From contig NC_135561.1 in assembly GCF_964340395.1 (NCBI RefSeq), forward strand, positions 5,072,001 to 5,136,000: 64,000 bases of DNA. The letters run 5' to 3'. The notes beneath the pieces were generated by a model. The model had not been told where the DNA came from. It did not search any database and saw only the letters and a list, made by a program, of their open reading frames with translations. How positions within the stretch are numbered: the first letter of the stretch is position 1; each line of letters opens with the position of its first letter. A program made the translations under genes and the position numbers. Shown here piece after piece: positions 23,561 through 36,820 of the stretch. Source of the stretch: Glandiceps talaboti. Lineage: Eukaryota; Hemichordata; Enteropneusta; Spengelidae.

Positions 23561-25717
23561 CACAAACACGTGTGTGTGTCTGTGAGGGGTGTATGCAGAC
23601 TATAAAGTAAAGTCTGTAAGTAGTGTATTGTTTGGACTCTGAGATATTATTCCCTAATGTTTTTCTTCATTCAGGAAATAGGAATAGCCTAGGTATCCTT
23701 GTTACTACGGGGAGCTCGACTCGTAGTGAGAAACCCTTGAGTCACGAGTACTTCCTGGCTGAATGAAGAAACATACATATTTGGGATTAACATAATTATA
23801 CCTTCTGAAGCATATTTCATGAAAGATCCGGGAAAATGGCGATTTGGAACGTGTGGCTCATATATCGAGCACCGCAAAACCAGTGACGTAGACAAGCGTT
23901 GTAGTAACGTAAGACAACCAGGGTATATATATCCCATATTTTCCTTTCGAAGACAATAACATCTTGGCGGCTTGTGCATGGTATAAGAGCTTATAATCAT
24001 ATCCAAAGAGGAGTACATGTATTTGGATTCAGACGTTTGACAGCTATACACGTGACTCCTTTATTCACACGTGATACTACGCCAAAGAAAAAAGAAAATG
24101 GGGAAAAAAGTGTAAACCGAAGATTACCAGAGATGCAATATTGGAAGTTAAAAAAATCTATTTTACCCTAGTATTTCTTGAAACTATTAAAATGTAGTAG
24201 TTATGAAACGTGGATCAAACTTGTATAGTGTGCTAAGTCTGGAACGGTCCTTTGTGTTATGTTTATCACTAACTTGTCATACTTCACCTTGTAGTACCCT
24301 AAACACAACAATTCTAAAGAGACTCGTCACTTTCATTTTGCCATTTTTATTGAATACACTAAATTTCTTCAAAAGAAACATTTCATTGCATGTCGAATCA
24401 GCTTAATATTGGGTAACACTATTTTAGAAATCAGATTTCTGGGTAGCAGTTGTCGAAGAATAATCTTATAGGATAGTAAGAGCGATACTGGAAAAAAGAG
24501 AGAAAATTTCGTAATTGGAATACTGATATTAACATCAGTGCATTTGGCCGTAACGAAATCAAATGGATTGAACTAGCGTAGCACTCGTCACGATTTAGAT
24601 CGATTCTAACAATAATACCACCCCACTAAACATTACAAAAAATATATCCTTTTGGTGATAATCGCTTAGCGAAGCAATGCTCTTCTGAAAAATACAGCAG
24701 TATGACGAATGAATGGTATATCTTTACACGTGTCTAAGTTTCATGGGTTTCCTATTTCAATTAAGAGCCAATGATTAAATACACAGTGGATTTTCCGCTG
24801 TACTCTACGAGTAGGGGTAGTCTAAGGTCGATAGTCCTGCGGCACAGCGAGATACGCACTCCTGTGTCTCATAATACACGGCCTACAAAGCGCACGTGTT
24901 CCTCATCATTCTATGTGGATTGTTTTGACAGTGGAAAGCTCTGCCAATCGATAGGCCGGTTTCACTGATAGCCTTTAATTAGTCAACAAAGCGTATATAT
25001 TGATCGTCATCAGCGATATGACACCGCCAATTATGTTAATGACATGCCGGGCCCGAAAAAAAAGAAGCTCTTGTTGAGCTCTCAGTGAGAGCGCATGGGA
25101 AGACGGTTGTAATTGTGAAACACGGTTAACGACCATGTGAGGATAGTACTTTTTTTGTGGGAGTACGTGCTATGATTGGTTCGATTGTTATATTGAATCC
25201 TGACAACATGGCAAGTGCAAGGTAAATGTTATGAAGGAAACACAATGCATAAAAGATATAGAGATTTGTGTTGCCATTCAGAACAACAAAGCATACATCA
25301 ACAATGAAGAAACTGTTCTAATACAAATAAAACACAAAGATAATACCAGGATTGACTTTTAAAAATGAAACTCTTTTGAACAGATCATACGTCAAGGAAA
25401 GTAAAAATCACCTTAAAAATATACTCAATACTTTTACAAAACGCCGAAACTTGTTCGACTTTGGCAAGTTAATATCCGTCTAACTAAATCTACCAATACA
25501 GTGGCTTTTAATGGCCAAATACTAGTATAAGGTTAGACTCAGTGATTGACTAGTCGCTCTGTCATCGACGAATCTATGGTGTTGGCCAGTACTGTTATGA
25601 AATCTTCTTTGTTTCCGCAAAATTATTTTTTAAGCTCTGATTGGTAATTTTACGCTATTGTTCTCATGCACATAATTATGACCATCATATAGCTACTGAA
25701 TTACGTGAAAGGAAAAA

Positions 25718-25790
25718 GTTGACAGCAGATTACCATCATATAGAGTTGACAGCAAATTACCATCATATAGAGTTGACAGCAAATTACCAC
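25718..25790. repeat. 27-bp tandem repeat, about 2.7 copies
   Basis: GTTGACAGC starts at 25718, 25745 and 25772. The unit contains AAATTACCATCATATAGA. Because 27 is a multiple of three it stays open in frame, but I see no other sign of coding. Confidence 0.9.
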
Positions 25791-27937
25791 AAAAAAGTCA
25801 CATCATCTGAACAGACGACACATTTACATCTAAAAATAGACACCCAAAAAGTACTGGAACAATGCCAAAGTTATTACAATGTGCATATGTCTCTAGAATA
25901 CTGCGCTTATGTTGAATGCGAAATTCAATAAGGATAGGTCGCTATACGTACTGTTCTTTCAGCGGCCAAGATGTTCCATATATGCCTAGCTCTTAGCACT
26001 TATCATCAAGCAAAACAACTGCTATTGTACAGCAATAATGCTATGTATATGATATAAATGACTTTTCAATATCTAAGTCAACATTTTTTTTCAAACCATG
26101 AAAACCTACGGATGCGTATATGTCGCTACACGTTCGTCATTTTCGACGGTTTGCTGATTTTAATTATTTGACGTTGTATCGATATCTGATGTAACGCCGT
26201 TATTATTAATAAGCTTATTGTGACAACGTGTTAATATTTTTATTATTTGATGTCTCAATATCTTATATAATACAGTGACTGATATTATGGTGACGATTGT
26301 AATAATAATCGTGGTTATTTTGATGGTTTCTCAATATCTCGTACTGTGACAACGGGCTGGGTATATTTGTTATTTGGTGATATCCCAATATTGTCTATTG
26401 TAGCGTCACTTTCATTATCGACACTTCACCAATATTTCAGTTAGCAAGCTATCGTCAACTTATGAAGATATAAAATCCAATTGATGTAGTAACACGTCAA
26501 TATATGTTATTATATGAAACCCTGATACAAGATGTAACAATTAATATTATAGCAATGCACCACTGTTTGTGTTAGTTGACAATTTCCTTATAGCTGATGT
26601 AAAACTAGCGATATAATAGTAAATGAATACAACTTGAAAAATGACTGAATCAGCGACTACTTTCGTACCCCAGTGGGTGTTACTTTTCCCAGCAGTTTGA
26701 CTCGAATTTAATTGTACTGAGTGGATCTCTTTATTTCCAAGTGTTGTTTCTTTTGAAAAATTGTCGATTTTATCAAAGAATAACGATACCTTTACGAAGA
26801 AGTAATGTTTGTGGAGGAAGTGTTTGTGACATCTCTAAAATCCTAGCCATAATCATTTTCATTTGATAGTTCCGATAAGTACTAACATGGACACGTTTTT
26901 AAAAAAAACAGATGTTGACGAAACTATTTGAAGAGAAAAAAAACTCAAAATGATCAAACAACTGCACCATTACACAAAATATCTGATAAAAATAACTAAA
27001 ACTTTTAACAGAAATTTGATAACAAAAAAGTTCAAGATGCCAAAAAACAAACCATTGATATGTTTTGGCCCAATGATTATAGTACCAACACACGATACTA
27101 CCATGCTGAACCGTTAGTGCTACAAGTACATTACCCGGTGAAAACGTGTCGTGCACAGTGCTTTCTTTCTCTATCTCAAAGCACACGGCATGCATTAAGA
27201 GAGGTAAAATGCTTTCCACATTGTCCAATTAAAAACAGATCATTTAAAGATGATGTAGTGTGTGTGTGGAATAGACGTATGCACAAAGGATCGACGAATC
27301 TTTAAACTTCCATTGACAGACGAACCTTTGCAATATTAAACCGTTGTACAAGACACTTCAACAAACCTTGGTACAAGATTTCAATACATTGGTCCAAATC
27401 GCCGGAGACTAGTTACATTGCCTGCACAAAGAAGCGGGAATGCGTCTAATTGTGTATTGATAGTGGCGACTATTCCCTCCCGTCCGTTCGACACGTGTTT
27501 TTTTGTGTGTCGAACTCGCTCGTAACGGCTCCACTTCCTGCTGCCGATTTGCAGCATTATCGATTCGTCTGTCCGCCTCGCCACTAAAGGAGAGGACCGA
27601 CCACCTGCAAGCACAGATTTCTATATTAAACGTGAATATTCCCATGCCTTCTTTAAAAATATTATCGTTTAGACAAAGGGGGTGAATTATAGGCATATAG
27701 AGACTTTTAAAGTGACTCAGAATCAATCTCATCCCACACGACCTTGTCAGTAATAAAGAACACCTAACTCACCAGGAAAAGACAACGTCAAGTTTAAAGT
27801 CAACAACAAGAATATGATAAGTCTCCTTTGACCATATTATATCTCTTTAGTGCATGACGTTTGACCCAAAAGTCGAATCTGTCACACAACAACTTATAAC
27901 AACAATAGCAATGGACAAACTTGTACTGAATACAAAC

Positions 27938-27943
<6 letters not shown>

Positions 27944-28030
<87 letters not shown>

Positions 28031-28044
28031 CATACATACATACA

Positions 28045-28078
<34 letters not shown>

Positions 28079-28144
28079 CATACATATATACATACATACA
28101 TACATACATACATACATACATACATACATACATACATACATACA
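27944..28144. repeat. (GA)n-(CAGA)n-(CATA)n compound microsatellite
   Basis: Three simple arrays in series. Long ORFs on both strands across it are artefacts. The following sequence to about 28230 is degenerate CAGA-like DNA. Confidence 0.96.
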
Positions 28145-31100
28145 GGAACAGACAGGGACAGACAGAGACTCGGCGACAGACACAAACATAGACAAAGACA
28201 CAAACAGAAAGATAGACAGAGAGGTAGGGAATGGGATAGAGTGAACTAGAGAGCTAAAAGTATGTTAAAGTATGTGTGCTTTGTTTACTTGTGAATTTTA
28301 AATTCAAAACACAATTTCCTGATCAGGAACACATGACAAACATATCGTATTCAAAATATCAGCCAACTTCTTTTGGTGATTTGAACATTTTTTTGGCCAA
28401 TTCATTGTACATAATTCTGGATGGGTTCCAACCATTGTGTTCTTTTAACTCTATTCTCAAGGAGACTCCATTAATATCTAATTGACTGAGATGAACTGTA
28501 ACATGGATGGCTGTGTTAGTTGTGTTCATTCAACACTCCCTTCTTTAGCATCTGTCGTATGGTACAGAGTGTTGATTCAACCTGAAAAGATCACTTAGAC
28601 TTTAAATGTGAACACTAGACCAAACAGCTTTCTATATGACCAAATCTATACTGTCAGTATTCACTCTAGTATAAGCTTCAATTTCTCGCGGTATTTTCAC
28701 ATAGTTCATTTCGGTTGATGGTATGGTTGATGTCTTTTCTGTGTATACTGGGCTGCAAAACAATGTACAACACCTTCTGGTCTATTTTTGGTTTTTATTT
28801 TCTGACACAAAAACCTCGGATAACAACTACTTTTTTTGCAGTGTTTTAGTTTTGAAAGAGGTCACCAAAAACTTGAAGACTATGATGTTGCTGAGAAAAT
28901 AAAATCCACAAAGCAGATCAGAATGTGTTAGTAAAATTAAAGATTCGGTATAAACACATTCTTTGTAGTTTGTTAAGACTCATGTCACCGTATCAGGGCT
29001 GCACTACACTGTCATGAATTTGAAGTTCGGTGTAATTGCAGATTTACTTTTTGACTGATGCAGATAGAAAACACCACAGCTAGTTTCTCCGAAGAGCGAT
29101 GAGGACACAAGATTTGAATAGTTCAAAATACAAGCAATACAATTATCTGCTTTGTTAAAGGTCTTTGAAAATACTATACAGTGTTTACTTTCTTAAATAC
29201 GTCTTGTATTCAAAAAGTATTCTCTATAAACTGTGAAATATGCAATCCATTGAACGTATGAGCATGCACATCGAGAGACACGGTTTTGAAAGTCATGTCA
29301 ATTACATGTAACGTTTGCAAAGATTAAACATGTGATTCGCAATTATTACACAATTCAATTGTTGAACACTGTTTATCAAATTCTTTCCTAAAATTGAATC
29401 GAATTGTGCAAATGTTTTACAAAGTATACTTCAATTTTGGCGGGAACGTATATGACGAGTGGGTTTCAAATGTCAAATTGGTAGACCTATGATGATAATC
29501 TGACGTGTACACGTGGCAACAGAATTGCAAATACTTTCCAATGTAGATAGAAGTGATTAGAAAAAAAACGATACAAGCGCTTAACAATGTCCTAGTACAA
29601 TAGTGGCAGTATCTTTTTCCATGCATGATGGAGGGTTTCCGGATTCTGATTTCTTTGCTGACTCCATGATGGTGTCCTGACATGTAATAAACATACTTCT
29701 AATTTGTATTTTTCAGCTCATATCAGTAATTTTGCCCTATTTTTCTCCCTCCATTACATTTTATTGTCAAGGTTTGAATTTCTTGATATATTTTACATAA
29801 AAGAAGTAGGTCGCGGTCATTGAACGCTGACACAGGATTTGGGGTCGACGGCCTGTTGGGAAATCATCAGGAAGCGATTCGTATTAGATTATAACTTATG
29901 GTGCATGGTGTAGTTTTCAGTGTGTTGTGGTGCCATCCGGTCTTTCCTCATGCCCGCGTCGTGATAAAAAAATCTTCGCGCTTTCTTCCCTGAAATGATT
30001 AGGTCTGACCTGAAAAGAATAAAACACTGTTTTGATACCTGGTACGTGAAGTCGTTTCGACTTGAACATTACCGTGATCAAATAACAGTCGACGATTCAA
30101 TTTTTCCCAAAATATTTGTGACTTAGGCTGTGTTCATTTTTTTTACCAAAATGTTGGTAAAAAATTCATTACTTAGGCTTGTTTCTATGAATGTGGTCTA
30201 AAATAAAGTTAAGATGGTCCAAAAAATTAATGAAAGACAAAAACGATTTTCAATTGGCGGAAAGTAGCTGTTTCTGAAATACGTATCATTCAGTACCGTT
30301 TTTAGCCTTTCAATTTGCACTCTACAGTGTTGGTAGTCTGAATATTGCATTTCTTTTTTATCACGTTTTTTTAGACACACAACAGATATACCACGTGACT
30401 AAAGAATCTTTCCTAATTTGTGATTTTAATTAAATTGTGGATTGATCGAGAATCCCATCATGTTAACAGTTATTATTTTTTCACCAACAAGGCGTGGAAA
30501 ATAATTTTAGTTTTTGGAAGTTTTATTTATCATATTGTCTATATTGCACTACAACACAAGGCGCCCGCCTTTGTTTACAGACAAACTGTACTTCTACCAA
30601 GAACGGAAGAATTGATACGTGCATTTAATGTTCAATTGATAACTCTTGTGTCTGTGTTCTTTATTGTGTTTCAGCGAAAATGTTGCCGATCGTAATGATG
30701 TAGGTTACTTTGTCGCTGTTACATAAAGTATGGTAACATGTTGGGTAGAACGAACAAAGACGACCAGTATATATTAATACTACTTAACAATATACCGATA
30801 TTAACCAGATTACAGAAATCAGTTCTTGATGTTCTACCGATTTCTACACTACCAAATTAAATCTGACCATTGTTGCAGAAAAACAAAGCAATCATAATAT
30901 TAGGTAAGATTGGGTGCTTCAAGAAAGGGATCAAATTATGTTTCGGGTCATTGCCTCATAAGCGACCAGGTGAACGGAGTTGTTTCATTATTTAAGCGAA
31001 AAATAGAACTTTTCCCATTCATATAATAGACCAACAGCTTTTAACTCTCTCGGATTTGGACACACTTACAATGCTGCAGCGACGTCCTGACCGTCTTTCC

Positions 31101-31345
31101 TCTATTGACGACTCAATAAATAATCGACGGCGACAGGGAAAACCACAAACAATGGACAGAACACAACAAAAAGTGCACTTGCTTAGAAAGTGAGTACAAA
31201 ATGTGTCAGTGCTATACACAGCTACCATTCAGAATATACAAAACGTGAAAATAAAGTTGGTATAGTGAGAGCTATTTACAGTTACTGTAAAAGACCCCTA
31301 CGTGTTACGTATTAAACCAACTGCATAAAAGACCCTATTCTATCA

Positions 31346-31700
31346 CGTTCACAGCAGACTACTATTTTGTGGACAAGTCCGACATTTTAACATTTGAACA
31401 CTGCCATAGGTCTCAACGTTCACAGCAGACTACTATTTTGTGGACAAGTCCGATATTTTAACATTTGAACACTGCCATAGGTCTCAACGTTCACAGCAGA
31501 CTACTATTTTGTGGACAAGTCCGACATTTTAACATTTGAACACTGCCATAGGTCTCAACGTTCACAGCAGACTACTATTTTGTGGACAAGTCCGACATTT
31601 TAACATTTGAACACTGCTATAGGTCTCAACGTTCACAGCAGACTACTATTTTGTGGACAAGTCCGACATTTTAACATTTGAACACTGCGATAGGTCTCAA
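31346..31700. repeat. Five tandem copies of a 71-bp unit
   Basis: CGTTCACAGCAGACTACTAT begins at 31346, 31417, 31488, 31559 and 31630, exactly 71 bp apart. The unit continues through TTTGTGGACAAGTCCGA and CATTTGAACACTG. Copies differ by only one or two bases (for example GATATT for GACATT in the second copy). The array is young and not coding. Confidence 0.96.
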
Positions 31701-32372
31701 CGTCGGAAATTTTGGATTTTTGAGTAAATAAAAATACAGATGTTTCCGTTAAAATACAGTTGTACTTTGAGTATATGAAGTTGTTCTTTGCAAGATAGTG
31801 AGTAATTCTCCAGATGTTTTTATTCTAAGCATTGCGCTAATGGTCTCACAGTGCAACTGACTTAGTATATAAGTGCACGATTTTGTAAAAGAGATTACTA
31901 ATTCACTTTGTGATCGCTATGGTTAATATCATGGATTCAGGGATAAGAGTTTACCCATAATCACATTTGTTTTGTTTTAAAACATATTTGGATAAAGTAT
32001 TGCTATATATAGGCGTGATCAAAGTTTGATATGCATCATGTTCCGTTTTGGAATGCTGTGTTGTTTGAAAGGACACCCCTGGGATCATCCACACTAAATA
32101 GTTTGCCGACCTAAAAGGGGGTGTATGTGGTTCATATGTTTTTTGAAAATATCAGTTTAACGTAAATTCATACCACGCACCTGATCATCGTATAATGGAT
32201 ATATTCTTTCATCTGGATATCCAAAATGAACTTCCTGACAAAATCCAAGTCCGCACAAATTTGAGTTTTTTGACCAAAAATCAAATTGTTGTACCAATTT
32301 GCATATCAACGATCTGATTAATTTATCTCGAACAATCCCAAAACTAGTTTCAGCTTATAACCTCCAGCTGAA

Positions 32373-32809
32373 ATGGTTGTAGCTGTCAATGATTGTAATT
32401 AGTAGTATAATGGTCATAGTGGTGGTACAATGGTTGTAGCTATAGTGGTATGATGGGTGAAGTTAGTGGTGCAATGGTTGTAGCTAGTGGTACATGGTTG
32501 TAGCTAGTGGTACAATGGTTGTAGCTAGTGATACAATGGTTGTAGCTAGTGGTACGATGGTTGTAGCTAGTGGTACAATGGTTGTAACTAGTGGTACAAT
32601 GGTTGTAGTTAGTGGTACAATGGCTGTAGCTAGTGGTACAATGGTTGTAGCTAGTGGTACAATGGCTGTAGCTAGTGGTACGATGGTTGTAACTGGTAGT
32701 ACAATGGTTGTAGCTAGTGGTACAATGGTTGTAACTAGTGGTACAATGTTGTAGCTAGTGGCACGATGGTTGTAACTGGTGGTACAATGGCTGTAGCTAG
32801 TGGTTACAT
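32373..32809. repeat. 21-bp minisatellite, about 20 copies
   Basis: The unit is TGGTTGTAGCTAG plus TGGTACAA with few substitutions. Since 21 is seven codons, both strands stay open (VVASGTM-like on plus, TIVPLAT-like on minus). A few units have 1-base indels, which breaks the frames, so the ORFs are more likely incidental. Confidence 0.95.
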
Positions 32810-33259
32810 AAGTGAAAACGATGGCGAATACCCAAAGTATCTTCCTCGTCAACGTCATTGGCAATCGGCCAGGCTTCTGTGACTTTTATCCGACCTCATT
32901 CACTTACATATAGAATCGGACCAGCTCGGATTTGACTATTTAATCAAATGTTAGACTTTAAGAAGAAAAGTGTTGAAGTGTTGAATGACATTAAAATAAC
33001 ACATTAAGACCAAATTTGCATTATCAGGAATGACATCCTATTGTACATGTTTTCACCATTTTTCATCGTAATGTCCCTGGGTACATCTTTATCAAATATT
33101 TTAATAATCAACCCTGCAGTTTTGAAGTTTAAGACTTTTTGACCAAAATCGCTTTCTGAAACGTTTTTTTTTTCAATGATTCCACGAACATTCAACGTGC
33201 AAATCAAATTCTGGACAAAAATAAGACTTAGTCTAGTATAACATGTTCAATAAGGAGTT

Positions 33260-33339
33260 CACGCACACGCACACGCACACACCCACGCACGCGCGCGCAT
33301 ACACACACACACGCGCGCGCGCGCGCGCACACACACACA
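33260..33339. repeat. Alternating CA/CG tract (Z-DNA-prone)
   Basis: CGCACACGCACAC is followed by CGCGCGCAT and a run of eight or more CG dinucleotides flanked by CA repeats. It is alternating purine-pyrimidine throughout. Confidence 0.9.
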
Positions 33340-34182
33340 GACGGCGTTACGCCAGGATTACAACAATGCCACTAAAATCAAATCGTATTTGAAATAGATT
33401 TTTTTTAGGATACATTAATGTATATTATTAGTAAATAATGTTCTAAAATGATGTATAAATTAATCATGAAATACACGTTCTACGAATAGTTATTATTACA
33501 TGTCAGAAAATAGTTTTTCTGATTTTCTTTGTTATCCTTGATTCTGCATATTTCTGTATTTTTTTAAAGAAGAGAAGCGGGGATGGGAAATAGCTATCAA
33601 AAAGACGAAAAGACAAAATGGAATTCATTATAAAATGCGCAACGACATAGTAGCTAATACCAACTTATTATAGAATATGAAAGCTGACGGATCCAAAAGT
33701 TATTAACGTTTCGGCGTTGGTTCTTTGTCGGGATGTGAAAACAAAGCCGCTGATCAAACAAAGCCGTCAAGTTGCCGAAATAAAGCTGTCGAAATGAGCC
33801 TTAGTTCCAGTGCCAATACTGTCACCATTACTTGTATAGACTGACGGCTGAACACGTGCAATCTGAACTCGTGTACTCAGCCCTTCATAAAATTCTCATT
33901 ATCAAGAAGTGGAGTCATACGTCATAATCGTTGCTAGGGAAACCTATTGCCAATCTGCGCATGTTAGGATTGTACAACAACTGTAACACAATACAGGGTG
34001 TGATTTGATTAATTTTGCCATTCACCAACAAGGAAAGGGGTAGTGTAACCTGAATGCTCTAAACTAAACATGTCATACAACTTAATTCGTACACGGCAAC
34101 ACTTTCGCTATATATCCACTTTAAGCTATACGGTTATTGTTCGGTTTTTGGTAACAAGTTACATAAAGTGAATGTGAACATG

Positions 34183-34327
<145 letters not shown>

Positions 34328-34409
34328 AGGGTAGAAGAAAATCAAGTCGGGTTTTTTGTCTCTACAAGCCTGTTTCGTGAGTAAATCACTCGTCAGGAGA
34401 TGTTGATGT

Positions 34410-34410
<1 letters not shown>

Positions 34411-34447
<37 letters not shown>
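34411..34447. repeat. (CAGA)n microsatellite
   Basis: Nine CAGA tetramers followed by AAAC units. Confidence 0.95.
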
Positions 34448-34448
<1 letters not shown>

Positions 34449-35732
34449 AACCCGTAGACAGATCGACACAGGCAACACATCAAAATTGTATCATTGGATT
34501 TCAAGAAAACATTGCCAGAAATAAAATATTGACCGAATAAGCGAACTTATTTCTAAAGGAATAAATTTTGACTACGGACTAGTTTCCTGACAAATGAAGA
34601 CCTGGTATGCAAAAGACGTACCATTCCTGAGTACATTATTTGTATTACTGCATGCACCATCATAAATGAGGGAGATGATATTACGAGTAGAATGTGCTTG
34701 GATTACTGTCATGTGCCTCCTAGAGCGTCTCTATTACTGGAGACGTATAAGGTATAATAATCGACTTTCGATGTTTCAATTATTACTTGTTGAAATTCAA
34801 TGGAGATGTTCTTATGACAACGATTTCGACGATAACAGGGATAGAGATGCACACAAAGACAAATAAATTGGGAAATGTTATCAACTGCTTTATTTACAAC
34901 ACTTATTGTACACTTTGAAAGTTTCAATACATTTGGGTTTCAGATAAAAAAATGTCGAGTGCATAAAGTGCAGTAATACTGATACTAACTACTACCTTGA
35001 AAAGTATCCCATAATAATCTCTATAAATGTGACGATCTTCCAAGCTCTAAAACTGATACGATTGCATAAGCCCTGTTATTGAAGCCTATTGTGCCCAATT
35101 AAGAATACCAACATGGAGCCTGGATGTAGATGGCTTTGGTACAATGGTTTTGCAATACTCAATAGATGAGTGCGTGTCCCTGTAAATATATTGGTGACCT
35201 GTGTTGTAATCATGGGATACAATTGTGTAAGAGTTCACGAAGCGCTTTTATATTGTTAAACAATTCTATTTTGAAAGTTAGGGGCCATTTTAGACCCCCA
35301 ATAGACAGACGTATGAGCAAGACAGACGCAGATGTGGGTAGGTATAGAGTAAAACGTGACGGCCTCATGCAGTGGTAGACGAAGGCTGATATACATGAAA
35401 TACCATGTATGTTAGTAACTCAAGACATACAAGGTGAATATGTATTGCCTGCAAACTCATGTGTTTTATATCGCATGCTCAATATGATAAACCAATATAT
35501 TTACATGAATGACACCGTAGCATAATGTACATTAGACCTGAGGTCAGCTGCAGTACAGTGGACCACGTGGTTGGCAATTCCAACCAGGTTTGTGTTAGGG
35601 GGTCTAATCCATCCCTGATTATAAAGGTAATAGTTCGAGTTGTATGAAATAGTATCAACTGTATGACTGGTACACCAATCAGCGTTGTTTACTCAATTAT
35701 TTGATATAAGTTGCTACAATGTTCAAAATACA

Positions 35733-35830
35733 TGACGTCGGCAATATATGATGTGACGTCGTCAATATATGATGTGACGTCGGCAATATATGACGTGATT
35801 TCGGCAATATATGACGTGACGTCAGTAATA
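35733..35830. repeat. 21-bp repeat carrying TGACGTC (CRE-like) cores, five copies
   Basis: TGACGTC cores occur at 35733, 35754, 35775 and 35817, with a mutated core (TGATTTC) at 35796, exactly 21 bp apart. The last is a full TGACGTCA palindrome. The spacer reads roughly GGCAATATATGATG. Confidence 0.92.
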
Positions 35831-36630
35831 TGTGGAATACAATGATCCTCTGTATACCTAAAGATGAGGTAACATTTCAAATTGGCAAGTGATGAGGTAT
35901 ATATCTCTACCCTTTGGCCTTTAACGAGCGATTCGCGATATTTTTGGATACGAATTGCTTGTCAAGTTTCATAAATCTTTGGTTTTCGATGACGAGGTTT
36001 TTTATAATAGAAGCTATTGCATACGTTGATCAAAAACGTTATCCACAGAAATTGGCAGCCATATTAGATCTCCAAGATATTTGTTTGGAGAGAAAAACTG
36101 ACAGAACGAATTTTACAACTGAGGTATTAAATCACGTCAGATGTATTTCTGCATAACACCCGTTCTTTAGAACATTATAAGATCATTTGATCACCATATT
36201 TGAACACTACGAATTTTTGGGCGGGAAAAATGAACGGAACGAATTGTACCAGCGGTGGTATTAGTTATGTAAAATCTATTCCAATGCCTTCTTTGGCATA
36301 CAAATCTCTAACAACCTATTTGAGGTAGAAATCATCGTAGGATAATTTGACAGTATGTGGTTTTAATTTTATATGAACTCGATATGATCATAGTGAATGT
36401 ATTATATCATTTTGATATTGAAAGTTCGACTTTCGTACCATACGAAATTACTTGTATTTAACAAATCAACATATCACAAAGCTATTTTTTTCTTAAAAAA
36501 TGAATAAATTTCACTTATTCTAGAAAGTATTTGTAAAATACCAGCAATTCAGTAATCCGACACTATCTTGAACTTCAAACTTTGAAGAGAGCAACGATTT
36601 GACGGTTTTAACAGGATAGTAATAACAACT

Positions 36631-36820
36631 ATTGGTGGGAATAATTTGATGGTTGCATGGACGACAAATTAGTACTAAACTTTTGGCGGGAATAATTTGA
36701 TACCTGAATGGACGACAAATTATCTAAACTTTTGGCGGGAATAATTTGATGACTGCACGGACGACAAATTATCTAAACTTTTGGCGGTAAAATTTGTTTG
36801 GCTTCATGGACGACAAATGG
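36631..36820. repeat. About 49-bp tandem repeat with TTTGGCGGGAA motifs, four copies
   Basis: Units begin near 36631, 36681, 36730 and 36779. Each contains GGCGGGAATAATTTGA or a variant, then CATGGACGACAAATTA. Units 2 and 3 include TTTGGCGGGAA, matching the E2F consensus core. Unit 4 is diverged. Confidence 0.9.

Larger units (their letters stand above)
20412..31333. other. Intergenic region, LINE to the 71-bp array
   Basis: Simple repeats occupy 20675-20768, 21979-22000, 22099-22156, 22794-22969, 23360-23560 and 27944-28144. Short tandem arrays lie at 21151-21264 and 25718-25790, and a decayed repeat field lies near 26150-26530. No gene was recognised; small ORFs lack motifs, splice context or a coding look. 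Confidence 0.55.

Noticed and set aside
31346-31700. CRISPR-like regular array
   Set aside because: The whole 71-bp unit is repeated with no unique spacers, in a eukaryotic genome. It is a minisatellite.
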